In this document: in pieces, positions 9,757 through 18,677 of the stretch
Position numbering within the stretch: the stretch's first letter is position 1
Layout: each line of letters begins with the position of its first letter
Assembly (NCBI RefSeq): GCF_046054165.1
Contig: NZ_JBFNXK010000001.1
Span: forward strand, 62,001-126,000
Direction: 5' to 3'
DNA: 64,000 nt
Origin: Celerinatantimonas sp046054165
GTDB lineage: Bacteria > Pseudomonadota > Gammaproteobacteria > Enterobacterales > Celerinatantimonadaceae
Notes under the pieces: model-generated
What the model was told of the DNA's origin: nothing
What the model saw: only the letters and a program-made list of their open reading frames with translations
Database searches by the model: none
Position numbers and translations under genes: made by a program

Positions 9757-10695
9757 ATGAAAATACAACAAAATGCTATATTGGCTGCTGGGATGACCTC
9801 GCTAATGTGGGGAGCGACGGGTATTTTCGTGCGTTTTTTACCTTCATTATCACCTTTTGCCGTCACTGCTGGACGCCTTATTGTAGCCTTAATATTTGTT
9901 CTCCCCATTGTATGCCTATTGGCCAATCAACGAAAAAACTTCAAGCAAGCCATCCAAAATCCGATTACGAATTTATTAGCGTTATTGCTAGCTGGATATT
10001 ATCTATTAGCGACGGCAGCCTTTCAGTTGGCTCCCGTCGCTGAAGCAGCATTACTCCTGAGTACGCCCCCTTTGTTTATTCTTATGTTTCGTCGAATAAG
10101 TGGGGATATTCCATCTTCCCGGGATACTCTCGGAGCCATTATTGCCATTATCGGACTCTTTACTATTTTGGCCCCTAAAATTTCCTTTACGGATCAAGTT
10201 TCTAATTTTCGATTATTCGGTGATCTGCTCGCCATATGTGCTGCAGGACTAACAGCTGTATATGCCTATATTTATCAGATACTCAGAAAGCGTAGTAAAA
10301 GCCCAGAAACAATAGCCGTAACCACACTCACCTTTTTAGAAGGTAGCATTATTCTTATTCCTGTCATACTTTTATTACCCAAACACTCAGGAATAAGTAC
10401 GCTTAATATTCACGACATTACTATATTAATAGGCTTAGGGATATTTTCAACGGCATTTCCCTCATTAGGATTTGCGCTTGCTTCAAAGTATTTACCGGCA
10501 TTAATTACATCTATTATTTCTTTATTTATTCCACTATTTGCTGGAATATTCTCATTCTTAATACTCGGTGAAATCCCCTCTATTTCATTTTATATCGGTG
10601 GGATTTTAGTATTAAGCGGTGTAGCCATAATTTTATATCACAAAGAGAGAAAATCAAAAAATTTAAATTTTAGTAAAGATATGATTAGACGATAG
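9757..10695 (+). CDS. EamA/DMT-family transporter
   Basis: A 312-residue membrane protein with ten hydrophobic segments arranged as two EamA repeats. The first starts A-A-G-M-T-S-L-M-W-G-A-T-G-I-F-V-R-F, the second at about residue 155 (G-D-L-L-A-I-C-A-A-G-L-T-A-V-Y). The end of the second repeat has the usual F-S-F-L-I-L-G-E-I-P-S pattern. Such proteins export or import small metabolites or amino acids. No strong ribosome site is visible. It is followed after 51 bases by the methyltransferase and is probably co-transcribed with it. Base composition is AT-richer than the flanking genes, suggesting transfer. Confidence 0.85.
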   Translation: MKIQQNAILAAGMTSLMWGATGIFVRFLPSLSPFAVTAGRLIVALIFVLPIVCLLANQRKNFKQAIQNPITNLLALLLAGYYLLATAAFQLAPVAEAALLLSTPPLFILMFRRISGDIPSSRDTLGAIIAIIGLFTILAPKISFTDQVSNFRLFGDLLAICAAGLTAVYAYIYQILRKRSKSPETIAVTTLTFLEGSIILIPVILLLPKHSGISTLNIHDITILIGLGIFSTAFPSLGFALASKYLPALITSIISLFIPLFAGIFSFLILGEIPSISFYIGGILVLSGVAIILYHKERKSKNLNFSKDMIRR

Positions 10696-10746
10696 CGATA
10701 TACCTCAACAAATATAGGATTATATTTTATAAAAAAGGATCTCCTT

Positions 10747-11700
10747 ATGGAACAGGCCATCAATTTTGATATTGAACAATTTTTTCATTCATCTGATTTT
10801 GAAAATATAAAAAAAAATGTATCACTAAATATTGTTGATCATACTTATAAACCTAAAATCTCTGATCCTAAAAGTGATTGGGTTTCTAGTGTGGCAGTCC
10901 CTGCATTTCAGTATATTTTTAAAGAAAAAGGAATTCAGGATAACTTTGCATCACTCGGAACCGGAGCCGGATTAGATGCATTAGCCGCATGCCAAATATT
11001 ACATAGTAAACGCCTTGTCGTAACCGATCTGCACGAAGATGTTGTTAAACTAGCTACGTCCAATATACAAAATAACCTTCAAAACAATGCGATCGAAGTC
11101 ATCGGTAAAGCGGGAGATTTAACTTATCCACTTGAAGACTTAGGGATTAAGTATGATCTAATCTATGAAAACCTTCCGAATATTCCACTATTAAATGATA
11201 TCAATCTGTTGGATAGCCAAAATAGTTCAACATTTATCGCTGATAGAATCGAAAAAATACCTGATAGCATCACTAAAAGTTTGCTTTCACTGCATTATTT
11301 AGCCGTCAAAAATTCTCAACAATTACTGAATCCGGAAGGTGATATTATTTCTGTCATTGGTGGAAGAATTCCATTATCAGAAATATTGACAATCCCTCAA
11401 CTGTGCCATAGTCATGGTGAAATTATTTTAATGACCTGGAAAATTCAGTCTGAAGCGACCGATGTCATAAATGGATATCTTGAATGGGAAAAAAATGACT
11501 ACATGAAATTTCATTTTTACCCTGTCGAAAAATTGCAAGAAGTATTTACGGATCAAAGCTATATTACAGGTCAGGATGAAGCCATAAAAATGGAAACAGC
11601 CCTCAAACCCTATGAATTAAGCTCGGAGGAAGCCCTTAGATTAACCAATAAAGGCGTACCCGTTGGTCATACTGTGGTCGTACTGAAATGTCATTACTGA
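10747..11700 (+). CDS. class I SAM-dependent methyltransferase
   Basis: A 317-residue protein. Residues about 72-90 carry motif I as S-L-G-T-G-A-G-L-D-A-L-A-A, then V-T-D-L-H at the end of strand 2, and an E-N-L-P-N-I-P motif (about residue 140) in the place of the N-P-P-Y-type motif IV of N-methyltransferases. AAGGAT precedes ATG. The preceding DMT transporter and AraC regulator suggest a small-molecule substrate made and exported, or modified on entry. That is inference; I do not recognise the exact family. It is AT-rich like its neighbours. Confidence 0.7.
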   Translation: MEQAINFDIEQFFHSSDFENIKKNVSLNIVDHTYKPKISDPKSDWVSSVAVPAFQYIFKEKGIQDNFASLGTGAGLDALAACQILHSKRLVVTDLHEDVVKLATSNIQNNLQNNAIEVIGKAGDLTYPLEDLGIKYDLIYENLPNIPLLNDINLLDSQNSSTFIADRIEKIPDSITKSLLSLHYLAVKNSQQLLNPEGDIISVIGGRIPLSEILTIPQLCHSHGEIILMTWKIQSEATDVINGYLEWEKNDYMKFHFYPVEKLQEVFTDQSYITGQDEAIKMETALKPYELSSEEALRLTNKGVPVGHTVVVLKCHY

Positions 11701-11723
11701 TATTCATATATAAATAGTCCCTA

Positions 11724-11754
11724 CCCGTATTCTCATCATCATGAGACTATCGGG
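11724..11754 (+). terminator. putative terminator after methyltransferase; rest of gap empty
   Basis: CCCGTATTCTCAT and ATGAGACTATCGGG pair with a 4-base loop and one bulge, 24 bases after the stop, followed by a T-rich segment (TCATTTAATCTTTTT). The remaining 360 bases to the chemoreceptor gene are AT-rich and show no gene. Confidence 0.6.
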
Positions 11755-12113
11755 GGGTCATTTAATCTTTTTCTTCCGGACGACAACACCACCTTTTATC
11801 GTTGTAACCCGGAAGAATTCTAAATAACCAAGATCTCAAATTTCATCACACCGCAACTCAATGCGGCACAATACAACCGAAGCGCCATATCACATTTTCG
11901 CCGCACGCTTCTTTGACAGCGACGAGATTCAGGATTTGATTTAGTCTAAAAAATTAAATTATTCTCTTTAAATTACAACATCTTATTAATTATTTTGTAG
12001 CGATAGATTGAGCCATTTTTTGTTTTTATTTTCACCTCAAAATTCCGACTATACTTAGGCATATATTGTTAATATATTGTTTTTATGCCTTTAAACAAGA
12101 AGAGGTATCCTTG

Positions 12114-13418
12114 ATGTTTCTAAGTGGGAAAAATAGCCGAACCCTCGACGAGGTTCTACACACCATAAGCAATGTGTTACCGTCCCCAAACACGCATAAC
12201 ACCAATCGATTTACCTCACTTACCGAGGTAACTCAGAGTCTCATTGAACACATAAATCAATTAGAAGCAGACAAACAATCGCTAGAACAAGAACTAAATT
12301 CAGTCACCGCCTTGCTTTCTGATCACCAAAAAGAAGTTCAGGATATTGAACAACGCTTTAACTTAATGAGTGAAGCAACTTCCGATGGGCTCTGGGATCT
12401 AACCTTCATCCGAGGCAAAGAGTTTAATGAAGATTACCCTTTTTGGTGGTCACAGGCATTCCGACAAATGCTAGGCTTCGAGAGTGAGAGAGATTTTCCT
12501 AATATTGCCAGGAGTTGGTCTGATCGTTTACATCCCGATGATAAACAACGCACTTTCGATGCTTTTTTTGCGCATATGAATGATAAAACCGGCCACACGA
12601 GTTATGACATTGAATATCGATTAAAACTAAAAAATGGTCAATACCGTTGGTTTCGGGCTCGCGGAGCCACACTCAGAGATGCCTCAGGCAATCCTTTACG
12701 TGTTGCTGGCGCGTTAACTGATATCGATGATGAAAAACAACGGCAGATCGAATTAGACAAATTTATTGACCGATTTGAGTTAGCCAATGAAATGTTATCC
12801 GATGGTTTATGGGATATGGAAGTCGTTGCTGGCGATCCAGTAAATCCCAATAATCCATTCTGGTGGTCCAATCAATTTCGTCGATTACTTGGTTTTGAAA
12901 ATGAACAGGATTTTCCCAATGTGCTGGATAGTTGGGCTTCGCGTTTACACCCCGAGGATGCGGAACAATCCACCCAGAAGTTCTTTAAACATCTCACGGA
13001 TAAAACCGGGAAAACCCCTTATGATGTCACTTATCGTCTGAAAATGAAATCGGGTGAATACCGCTGGTTTCGGGCCAAAGGCGAAACTAAACGAGATCCG
13101 AAAGGAAATCCACTTCGTGTGGTCGGAGCGCTCACAGACATCGATGCCCAAATGAAGCAGGATCATTTAAGAAAAACAGAACTAGAACACCAGCAACAGA
13201 TGCAGGACAATTTCACGAAGATTGGAGAAATCGTCACCATCATTAATGATATTGCCAAACAAACGAACTTATTAGCACTCAATGCCGCCATTGAAGCCGC
13301 CCGAGCCGGTGAACAAGGTCGAGGCTTCGCCGTTGTTGCTGATGAAGTCCGAACGCTCGCATCCCGGACTCAAAATGCTACCGAACAGGCGACTGCTCTG
13401 GTATCCGGGAAAATGTAG
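12114..13418 (+). CDS. soluble methyl-accepting chemotaxis protein with two PAS domains
   Basis: A cytoplasmic chemoreceptor of 434 residues with no membrane segment. An N-terminal coiled coil (about 45-85) is followed by two PAS_3-type domains (about 90-195 and 220-325) that are very alike. Each holds F-W-W-S..F-R..L-G-F-E, R-L-H-P-(D/E)-D and Y-R-W-F-R-A, ending in G-A-L-T-D-I-D. Then comes a short signalling domain with the invariant tip E-A-A-R-A-G-E-Q-G-R-G-F-A-V-V-A-D-E-V-R. The protein stops about 20 residues after the tip, so the descending signalling helix is very short compared with classical MCPs. I chose ATG 12114 because AGAGG lies before it; an upstream in-frame start at 12066 lacks a ribosome site. 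The stimulus is unknown (redox or aromatic ligands are common for PAS_3). Confidence 0.88.
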   Translation: MFLSGKNSRTLDEVLHTISNVLPSPNTHNTNRFTSLTEVTQSLIEHINQLEADKQSLEQELNSVTALLSDHQKEVQDIEQRFNLMSEATSDGLWDLTFIRGKEFNEDYPFWWSQAFRQMLGFESERDFPNIARSWSDRLHPDDKQRTFDAFFAHMNDKTGHTSYDIEYRLKLKNGQYRWFRARGATLRDASGNPLRVAGALTDIDDEKQRQIELDKFIDRFELANEMLSDGLWDMEVVAGDPVNPNNPFWWSNQFRRLLGFENEQDFPNVLDSWASRLHPEDAEQSTQKFFKHLTDKTGKTPYDVTYRLKMKSGEYRWFRAKGETKRDPKGNPLRVVGALTDIDAQMKQDHLRKTELEHQQQMQDNFTKIGEIVTIINDIAKQTNLLALNAAIEAARAGEQGRGFAVVADEVRTLASRTQNATEQATALVSGKM

Positions 13419-13483
13419 CTCCAGAGCTCAAACCGGATAACCAAAGCACTTAACCATATCATAAGATAGAAACAAGCTCACTA

Positions 13484-13512
13484 CAGCACCTTGTCATTAG
13501 GACAAGGTGCTG
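13484..13512. terminator. perfect 12-bp hairpin between convergent genes
   Basis: CAGCACCTTGTC and GACAAGGTGCTG pair perfectly around the loop ATTAG. It lies between the convergent chemoreceptor and soxR genes, so it probably serves as a two-way terminator, although neither side has a T run. Confidence 0.6.
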
Positions 13513-13596
13513 CACCAAAGATTCCGTACGATGCTATTGTACTTCCCCCATGAGTATGAAATAGATATAACAGAATAAATCATCAATAGTAGAAAT

Positions 13597-14073
13597 TTAC
13601 TCACCCTCTATATCATCATCTTCTGTTAAATGGGTATCGATGAGCAGCTGCGCCCCCGGACCTTGTTGGGAAAGAACATCATCAGGATTACGGAGCGGAC
13701 AATCCGTCAGCGACAAACATCCACAACCAATACAACCTTCCATATGATCCCGTAACTGGAGTAAGGTGTGGATCCGTTCAGTCAGCATATTGTGCCATTC
13801 CTGACTAAGTTCCCGCCATTCTTTGGTCGAGATAGCTTTTTGCGGCAATTTATCCAGATGCTCTTTAATTTCGGTTAGTGATAACCCAGCTCGTTGCGCA
13901 ATACGAATAATTGCGATACGACGCAATATTCCACGGGGATAACGACGCTGATTACCTCCGGTTCGCCAACTGCTAATCAATCCCTTGCTCTCATAAAAAT
14001 GAAGTGTTGAAACCGCAACACCGCTGCGTTTTGCCACTTCCCCCACCGTTAATGTCGTCGACGATTTCATCAT
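13597..14073 (-). CDS. soxR: redox-sensitive transcriptional activator SoxR
   Basis: A MerR-family protein of 158 residues from ATG 14071-14073. The winged helix-turn-helix occupies residues about 8-75 (V-G-E-V-A-K-R-S-G-V-A-V-S-T-L-H-F-Y-E), then a dimer helix. The 2Fe-2S loop has all four Cys: 114, 117, 119 and 125 (C-I-G-C-G-C-L-S-L-T-D-C), as in E. coli SoxR. SoxR senses redox-cycling compounds by cluster oxidation and then activates its target promoter. A longer in-frame start would read through the SoxR box and the soxR promoter, so I place the start downstream of them. It is divergent from a small ORF and an RND pump and surely controls them. Confidence 0.95.
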   Translation of the reverse strand: MMKSSTTLTVGEVAKRSGVAVSTLHFYESKGLISSWRTGGNQRRYPRGILRRIAIIRIAQRAGLSLTEIKEHLDKLPQKAISTKEWRELSQEWHNMLTERIHTLLQLRDHMEGCIGCGCLSLTDCPLRNPDDVLSQQGPGAQLLIDTHLTEDDDIEGE

Positions 14074-14083
14074 AAAATGAGTA

Positions 14084-14114
14084 TTGACCTCAAGTATACT
14101 TGAGGTCATATTAT
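14084..14114 (+). promoter_or_regulatory. SoxR-box promoter driving the RND efflux operon
   Basis: The palindrome CCTCAAGTATACTTGAGG (14088-14105) matches the known SoxR operator and sits between a -35 box TTGACC (14084-14089) and a -10 box TATTAT (14109-14114). The spacer is 19 bp, the over-long spacing that MerR-type activators correct by distorting DNA. Transcription would start near 14121, ahead of the small ORF and pump genes. Confidence 0.92.
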
Positions 14115-14136
14115 GAATGTCGGCCTGCATTTGCAA
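14108..14136 (-). promoter_or_regulatory. putative soxR promoter overlapping the SoxR box
   Basis: On the minus strand a -35 TTGCAA (14131-14136) and a -10 TAATAT (14108-14113) are separated by 17 bp. Transcription would begin within the SoxR palindrome, giving a leader of roughly 30 bases to the soxR ATG. SoxR bound at its box would therefore repress its own gene, as reported for E. coli soxR. The call rests on box matches only. Confidence 0.6.
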
Positions 14137-14173
14137 GTTCAAAAATGATATAAACCTCGTTCAAGGAGCCGAC

Positions 14174-14407
14174 ATGAGCCGTATGATGAAAATGAGCCGC
14201 GCGTTACGTTTAATACCTATCGCTTACTCATTGATCCCCCCACATTATGCTGCCGTTCTAGCAATTTGCCCGGTATATCCCATCAGGTACTGCGTAGGAT
14301 CCAACCTCGATCGACTTTTCGCCATGCTCCGCAAGGATGCTGTACTCGCTTGTCAATTGCGGCCATTAAACACAATGACGTTTTACTCAAATGGAGGGAA
14401 GCCATGA
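14174..14407 (+). CDS. unrecognised 77-residue ORF at head of SoxR-controlled efflux operon
   Basis: An open frame from ATG 14174 with AAGGAG six bases upstream. It ends by overlapping the next start (ATGA at 14404-14407), which suggests translational coupling. The first half is hydrophobic (L-R-L-I-P-I-A-Y-S-L-I and Y-A-A-V-L-A-I-C-P-V-Y-P). This faintly recalls the A-L-L-G-x-C-P-L-Y end of YgaP-like DUF2892 membrane domains, but the second half does not continue that way. It may be a small membrane protein of the pump (Pseudomonas mexGHI-opmD also starts with a small membrane protein, MexG, of a different family), a decayed gene, or just a leader. I cannot assign it. Confidence 0.4.
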   Translation: MSRMMKMSRALRLIPIAYSLIPPHYAAVLAICPVYPIRYCVGSNLDRLFAMLRKDAVLACQLRPLNTMTFYSNGGKP

Positions 14408-15537
14408 GCGATCCTATGCCACGGTCTGCTTTGCCGGACCAACCTAAACATCACCCAATTCGATCATTATTGGTCGCAGTGGTTTTATTGGTAGTTATTT
14501 TTGGAGGTCTGTTCCTCTGGAAAAACTATGGCCGAGCCCAACCTCAAGGTTGGCATGCACAACCAACGCCGGTCACCGCGATGAAATTAACGCCGCAAGA
14601 ATTGCCCGTGAGTCTACACGCGATCGGGAACCTCAAAGCAGTCCAGCAAGTGACCTTGTCGGCTGAAGTCTCTGGGCGGATCTCGGAAATTAATTTTAAA
14701 TCGGGGGCAACTGTTGCAGCAGATACGTTACTCGTACAGCTATTTGATGGGCCCGAACGAGCAGAACGATTATCCGCACAAGCCAAAGCCCGATTAGCCG
14801 GACATCAATTAGCGCGTTCTAAGAAACTAGTACCCGCCGGTGCTGAATCATTGGATATGTTGCAGCAGCGCCAATCCACACATGATCAGACGGTAGCCGA
14901 CATTCAGGAACTAGATGCTCGACTGCGACAGAAACAGATCCGGGCCCCCTTTGCCGGTCAACTTGGGATCCGCCAAGTCAACTTGGGGGAGTATCTAAAT
15001 CCGGGACAAGCGGTGGTCACTTTAACAAAGCTCGAGACACTTCATGTTGAATTCACGCTGCCACAACAAGATTTTACATCGATCAAAGATGGGGAAATCG
15101 TCCATGTTTCTAGTGATGCTTATCCTGATCGCGAGTTTACCGCGCATGTGACAGCCATTGAACCACAAATCAATACGGATACCCGCAACATTCTCATTCA
15201 GGCGACACTCCCCAACCATGATCGGGCTCTGCGTCCAGGGATGTATGTCACGGCATCTCTGGCCTTACCTCCACAGTCAGGCGCTATTCTTGTTCCAAGT
15301 ACCGCCGTTCAGACTTCGGCTCAGGGATACAGCGTCGTCATTATCCGGGGAGACGATGCCGACAAACACGGAAAATCAGAGGTACTCAGTGTCCAATTAG
15401 GTCAGCGTATCGGAAATCGAGTTGTGGTCACACAAGGTCTTAAAGGCGGCGATGTGATCGTCACCGAAGGCCAGAATCGGATCATGCCCGGTGCTGAATT
15501 AACAGTCGCCAAATTGGTGGATAAAGAGGAGATGTAA
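14404..15537 (+). CDS. RND efflux periplasmic adaptor (membrane fusion protein)
   Basis: A 377-residue HlyD/AcrA-type adaptor. The start at ATG 14404 has GGAGGG six bases before it. A single membrane anchor lies at residues about 23-43 (S-L-L-V-A-V-V-L-L-V-V-I-F-G-G-L-F-L-W), not a lipobox. Next come the barrel-sandwich halves (V-T-L-S-A-E-V-S-G-R-I near 80 and I-R-A-P-F-A-G-Q-L-G-I-R near 180), a short helical hairpin, and beta-barrel plus membrane-proximal domains ending G-G-D-V-I-V-T-E-G-Q-N-R-I. It connects the RND pump to an outer-membrane channel. No outer-membrane factor gene follows, so a TolC-like protein elsewhere is presumably used. It is in the SoxR operon, one base before the pump gene. 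Confidence 0.92.
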   Translation: MSDPMPRSALPDQPKHHPIRSLLVAVVLLVVIFGGLFLWKNYGRAQPQGWHAQPTPVTAMKLTPQELPVSLHAIGNLKAVQQVTLSAEVSGRISEINFKSGATVAADTLLVQLFDGPERAERLSAQAKARLAGHQLARSKKLVPAGAESLDMLQQRQSTHDQTVADIQELDARLRQKQIRAPFAGQLGIRQVNLGEYLNPGQAVVTLTKLETLHVEFTLPQQDFTSIKDGEIVHVSSDAYPDREFTAHVTAIEPQINTDTRNILIQATLPNHDRALRPGMYVTASLALPPQSGAILVPSTAVQTSAQGYSVVIIRGDDADKHGKSEVLSVQLGQRIGNRVVVTQGLKGGDVIVTEGQNRIMPGAELTVAKLVDKEEM

Positions 15538-15538
15538 G

Positions 15539-18500
15539 ATGCATTTTACTGATTTATTTATTCGCCGCCCGATCTTATCGATCGTCGTTAGTATGTTAAT
15601 TTTACTGGTAGGGATCAGTGCAGCCTACAACCTGCCGATTCGACAATACCCACAGATGCAAAGTGCCACCATTACGATCGATACCACGTTGCCGGGAGCA
15701 ACTCAGGATATGATGCAGGGGTTTGTGACCACACCAATTGCACAAGCAATATCGACGGCCAGTGGCATTGAATACATTACCTCGACTTCGAGTCAGGGCA
15801 AAAGTCATATTGCGGCCAAGTTGGTACTCAATGCCAACGCGGATCGTTCCATGACCGAGATCTTATCCAAGGTCCAGTCGATTAAATACAAATTGCCTGA
15901 TGGCGTCACCGATCCGGTGGTCCAAAAGATAACGGATGGAGCTTCTGCCATCCAGTATGTTGCCTTTATTAGCGATACACTCAAATCATCACAGGTTGTT
16001 GATTTTGCCACACGAGTCGCTCAACCCCTCATTACATCCGTCCCTGGCGTCGCTTCAGCCGATATCGCCGGAGGAGCCGCTTATGCCATGCGGATCTGGG
16101 TTGACCCAGTCAAAATGGCGGCTCGGGGATTAACCGCCAGTGATATTTCTCAAGCTTTACAGAATAACAATATTCAGGCCGCGCCCGGGCAGCTGAAAGG
16201 CAGCGAAACAACCATCGATGTCACGGCCGGTACAGATCTGCGCGATGTGAATGCATTTCGACAGATGGTGTTAAAACGCGGTCAAAATGGCATTGTCCGT
16301 TTACAAGACGTCGCGACCGTGGAGTTAGGTGGGAAAAACTATGATTCAGCGGCCCTCTCGTCAGGCCATCGAGCCGTATTTATTTCGATTACGCCAACCC
16401 CCGATGGAAACCCGCTAGACATTGTCAAACAAGTGAACCAATTATTACCCGATATTCAGCGTGTGGCTCCACCAGGGCTTAAAGTCATCAATCGATTTGA
16501 TGTGGCACATTTTGTCAATGCCTCCATTGAAGAAGTCGAACACACACTGATTGAAGCCGTTGTGATCGTGATTATCGTGATCTTCTTATTTCTCGGCACA
16601 TTCCGAGCGGTTATCATTCCGGTAGTCACGATCCCCCTCTCGCTGTTGGGAACGGCAGCATTAATGATGATGTTTGGGTTCTCCATCAATTTGTTAACAT
16701 TGTTGGCAATGGTGCTGGCCATTGGGCTGGTGGTCGATGATGCAATTGTCGTGGTTGAAAATATTCACCGCCATATTGAAGAAGGATTTTCACCGATTCA
16801 GGCCGCGATCAAGGGCGCTCGTGAAATCATCGGCCCCGTTATCGCAATGACAATCACCTTAGCTGCTGTGTATACCCCCATCGGTCTGATGGGCGGGTTG
16901 ACCGGTGCTTTATTTAAGGAATTTGCCTTTACCCTAGCCGGTTCAGTGATCGTTTCCGGAATCGTCGCACTGACGCTATCACCGATGATGAGTGGTCAAT
17001 TACTTAAACCCAAGCTCACCGAAACTAAATTGGCGAAATGGGTCGAAGCCTACATGGAACGGTTAACCCATATTTATGGCCGACTACTGGATAAAACACT
17101 GGCCGCTCGCAGTGCAGTCTTACTCGTTGGGATCGTGATCCTCGGAGGTATTGTCCTGCTGTTTTCCGGATCCCAAAAAGAATTAGCGCCCCCGGAAGAT
17201 ATGGGGTATATCTTTGCCCAACCCAAAGCGCCACAATATGCCAATGTGGATTACACCACAAAATTCAGTGCACAAGTTGACCATATTTTTCAGGAAATGC
17301 CCGAATTTGAAGGCAGCTTTTTCTCTGTCGGCGGTGATAATGCCAACACGGGTTTTGGAGGGATTCTGCTCAAAGAATGGTCGCAGCGCCAGCGAACGGC
17401 GGACCAGATCCAAGCCGATCTGGCCGCACGAACAGCAGGTGTCACCGGCGTTTATACCTCTCTGTTTCAAGACAGCCCATTACCGGCCTCCACCGGGGGA
17501 CTACCGGTACAGATGGTTATTCGTTCGACTGATGACTATGCTTCGCTCTATAAAACATTAATGGCTCTTAAAGGAGCAGCCTGGCAAAGTGGCTTATTTG
17601 CCTTCGTGGACAATGATCTGGCATTTGATAATGCCGAAGCTCATATCAGCATCGATCGCGCAAAAGCAGGCCAAATGGGGATCTCGATGTCTGAAATCGC
17701 CAATACCCTGGCGGTTCTGGTTGGGGAAAACTACGTCAACCGATTCAACTGGTTTGATCGCTCCTATGATGTGATCACGCAAGTGCCGCAAAAAAATCGA
17801 CTGACTCCCGAAAACCTTGGTCAATACTATGTCAGAACAGCGACAGGTCAGCTGATTCCCTTATCGACAGTGGTCAAAGTCGATGTGCGACCACAGCCAA
17901 ATAAGTTGCCTCAGTTTAACCAGATGAATTCGGCCACCCTTTCCGCAGTGCTGATGCAAGGGGTCACAATGGGACAAGCGGTTGCATTCCTGCAACACCA
18001 GCACTTGCCGGATGGCATGACTGTAGATTGGATGTCGAGTAGCCGACAGTTTGTTCATGAAGGCAATCGACTCACCGTCTCTTTTATCTTTGCACTGATT
18101 GTCATCTTCTTAGTGCTATCCGCCCAATTTGAAAGCTTCCGGGATCCATTAGTGATTTTGGTAACGGTGCCGTTAGCGGTTTGTGGTGCCTTGGTGCCCC
18201 TCTACTTAGGGTTTACCACACTCAACATCTATACCCAGATCGGACTGGTGACGTTGATCGGACTAATATCCAAACATGGGATCTTGATGGTGTCATTTGC
18301 TAATGAAATGCAACTTCATGAAAATCTGAACAGAATAGATGCAATCCGTCATGCAGCGGCAGTGCGGATACGGCCAGTCTTAATGACAACCGCCGCGATG
18401 GTCGCCGGATTGGTTCCGCTACTATTTGCCGAAGGTGCCGGTGCGGCTAGCCGTTTTGCCATTGGCATTGTCGTCGTCATGGGCATGTTGATCGGAACAT

Positions 18501-18613
18501 TATTTACATTATTTGTTCTACCGACCATTTACAGTTTGCTTGCCGGAGATCATCGCCCGCAAGTTTCCAGTGAAGAAGAGCAGCAAAGCAAAGGAGAAGT
18601 GGCGCGCGTTTAA
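15539..18613 (+). CDS. RND-family multidrug efflux permease
   Basis: A 1024-residue AcrB/MexI-type inner-membrane proton antiporter. TM1 begins F-I-R-R-P-I-L-S-I-V-V. The proton-relay Asp pair is visible in TM4 (L-V-V-D-D-A-I-V-V-V-E-N-I), and the N- and C-terminal halves repeat the TM plus porter-loop plan. The length equals that of hydrophobe/amphiphile efflux members. It follows the adaptor with one base between, under the SoxR-box promoter, so expression should rise on exposure to redox-cycling compounds such as phenazines or quinones. That role is known for SoxR-controlled MexGHI-OpmD; the substrate here is inferred. A terminator follows. Confidence 0.94.
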   Translation: MHFTDLFIRRPILSIVVSMLILLVGISAAYNLPIRQYPQMQSATITIDTTLPGATQDMMQGFVTTPIAQAISTASGIEYITSTSSQGKSHIAAKLVLNANADRSMTEILSKVQSIKYKLPDGVTDPVVQKITDGASAIQYVAFISDTLKSSQVVDFATRVAQPLITSVPGVASADIAGGAAYAMRIWVDPVKMAARGLTASDISQALQNNNIQAAPGQLKGSETTIDVTAGTDLRDVNAFRQMVLKRGQNGIVRLQDVATVELGGKNYDSAALSSGHRAVFISITPTPDGNPLDIVKQVNQLLPDIQRVAPPGLKVINRFDVAHFVNASIEEVEHTLIEAVVIVIIVIFLFLGTFRAVIIPVVTIPLSLLGTAALMMMFGFSINLLTLLAMVLAIGLVVDDAIVVVENIHRHIEEGFSPIQAAIKGAREIIGPVIAMTITLAAVYTPIGLMGGLTGALFKEFAFTLAGSVIVSGIVALTLSPMMSGQLLKPKLTETKLAKWVEAYMERLTHIYGRLLDKTLAARSAVLLVGIVILGGIVLLFSGSQKELAPPEDMGYIFAQPKAPQYANVDYTTKFSAQVDHIFQEMPEFEGSFFSVGGDNANTGFGGILLKEWSQRQRTADQIQADLAARTAGVTGVYTSLFQDSPLPASTGGLPVQMVIRSTDDYASLYKTLMALKGAAWQSGLFAFVDNDLAFDNAEAHISIDRAKAGQMGISMSEIANTLAVLVGENYVNRFNWFDRSYDVITQVPQKNRLTPENLGQYYVRTATGQLIPLSTVVKVDVRPQPNKLPQFNQMNSATLSAVLMQGVTMGQAVAFLQHQHLPDGMTVDWMSSSRQFVHEGNRLTVSFIFALIVIFLVLSAQFESFRDPLVILVTVPLAVCGALVPLYLGFTTLNIYTQIGLVTLIGLISKHGILMVSFANEMQLHENLNRIDAIRHAAAVRIRPVLMTTAAMVAGLVPLLFAEGAGAASRFAIGIVVVMGMLIGTLFTLFVLPTIYSLLAGDHRPQVSSEEEQQSKGEVARV

Positions 18614-18677
18614 TCGCCCGCCTCACGATAACAACACATAAGAAGTAACAAGCATATTACTCGCAGTCATATGATTT

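Noticed and set aside
9723..10043. 106-codon plus-strand frame over the start of the DMT transporter gene
   Set aside because: Overlaps the transporter in another frame and lacks family features; shadow.
12066..12113. Sixteen-codon upstream extension of the chemoreceptor
   Set aside because: No ribosome site at 12066; AGAGG precedes ATG 12114.
14074..14142. N-terminal extension of SoxR by 23 residues
   Set aside because: It would be encoded across the SoxR box and the soxR -10 region; known SoxR proteins begin at the downstream Met.
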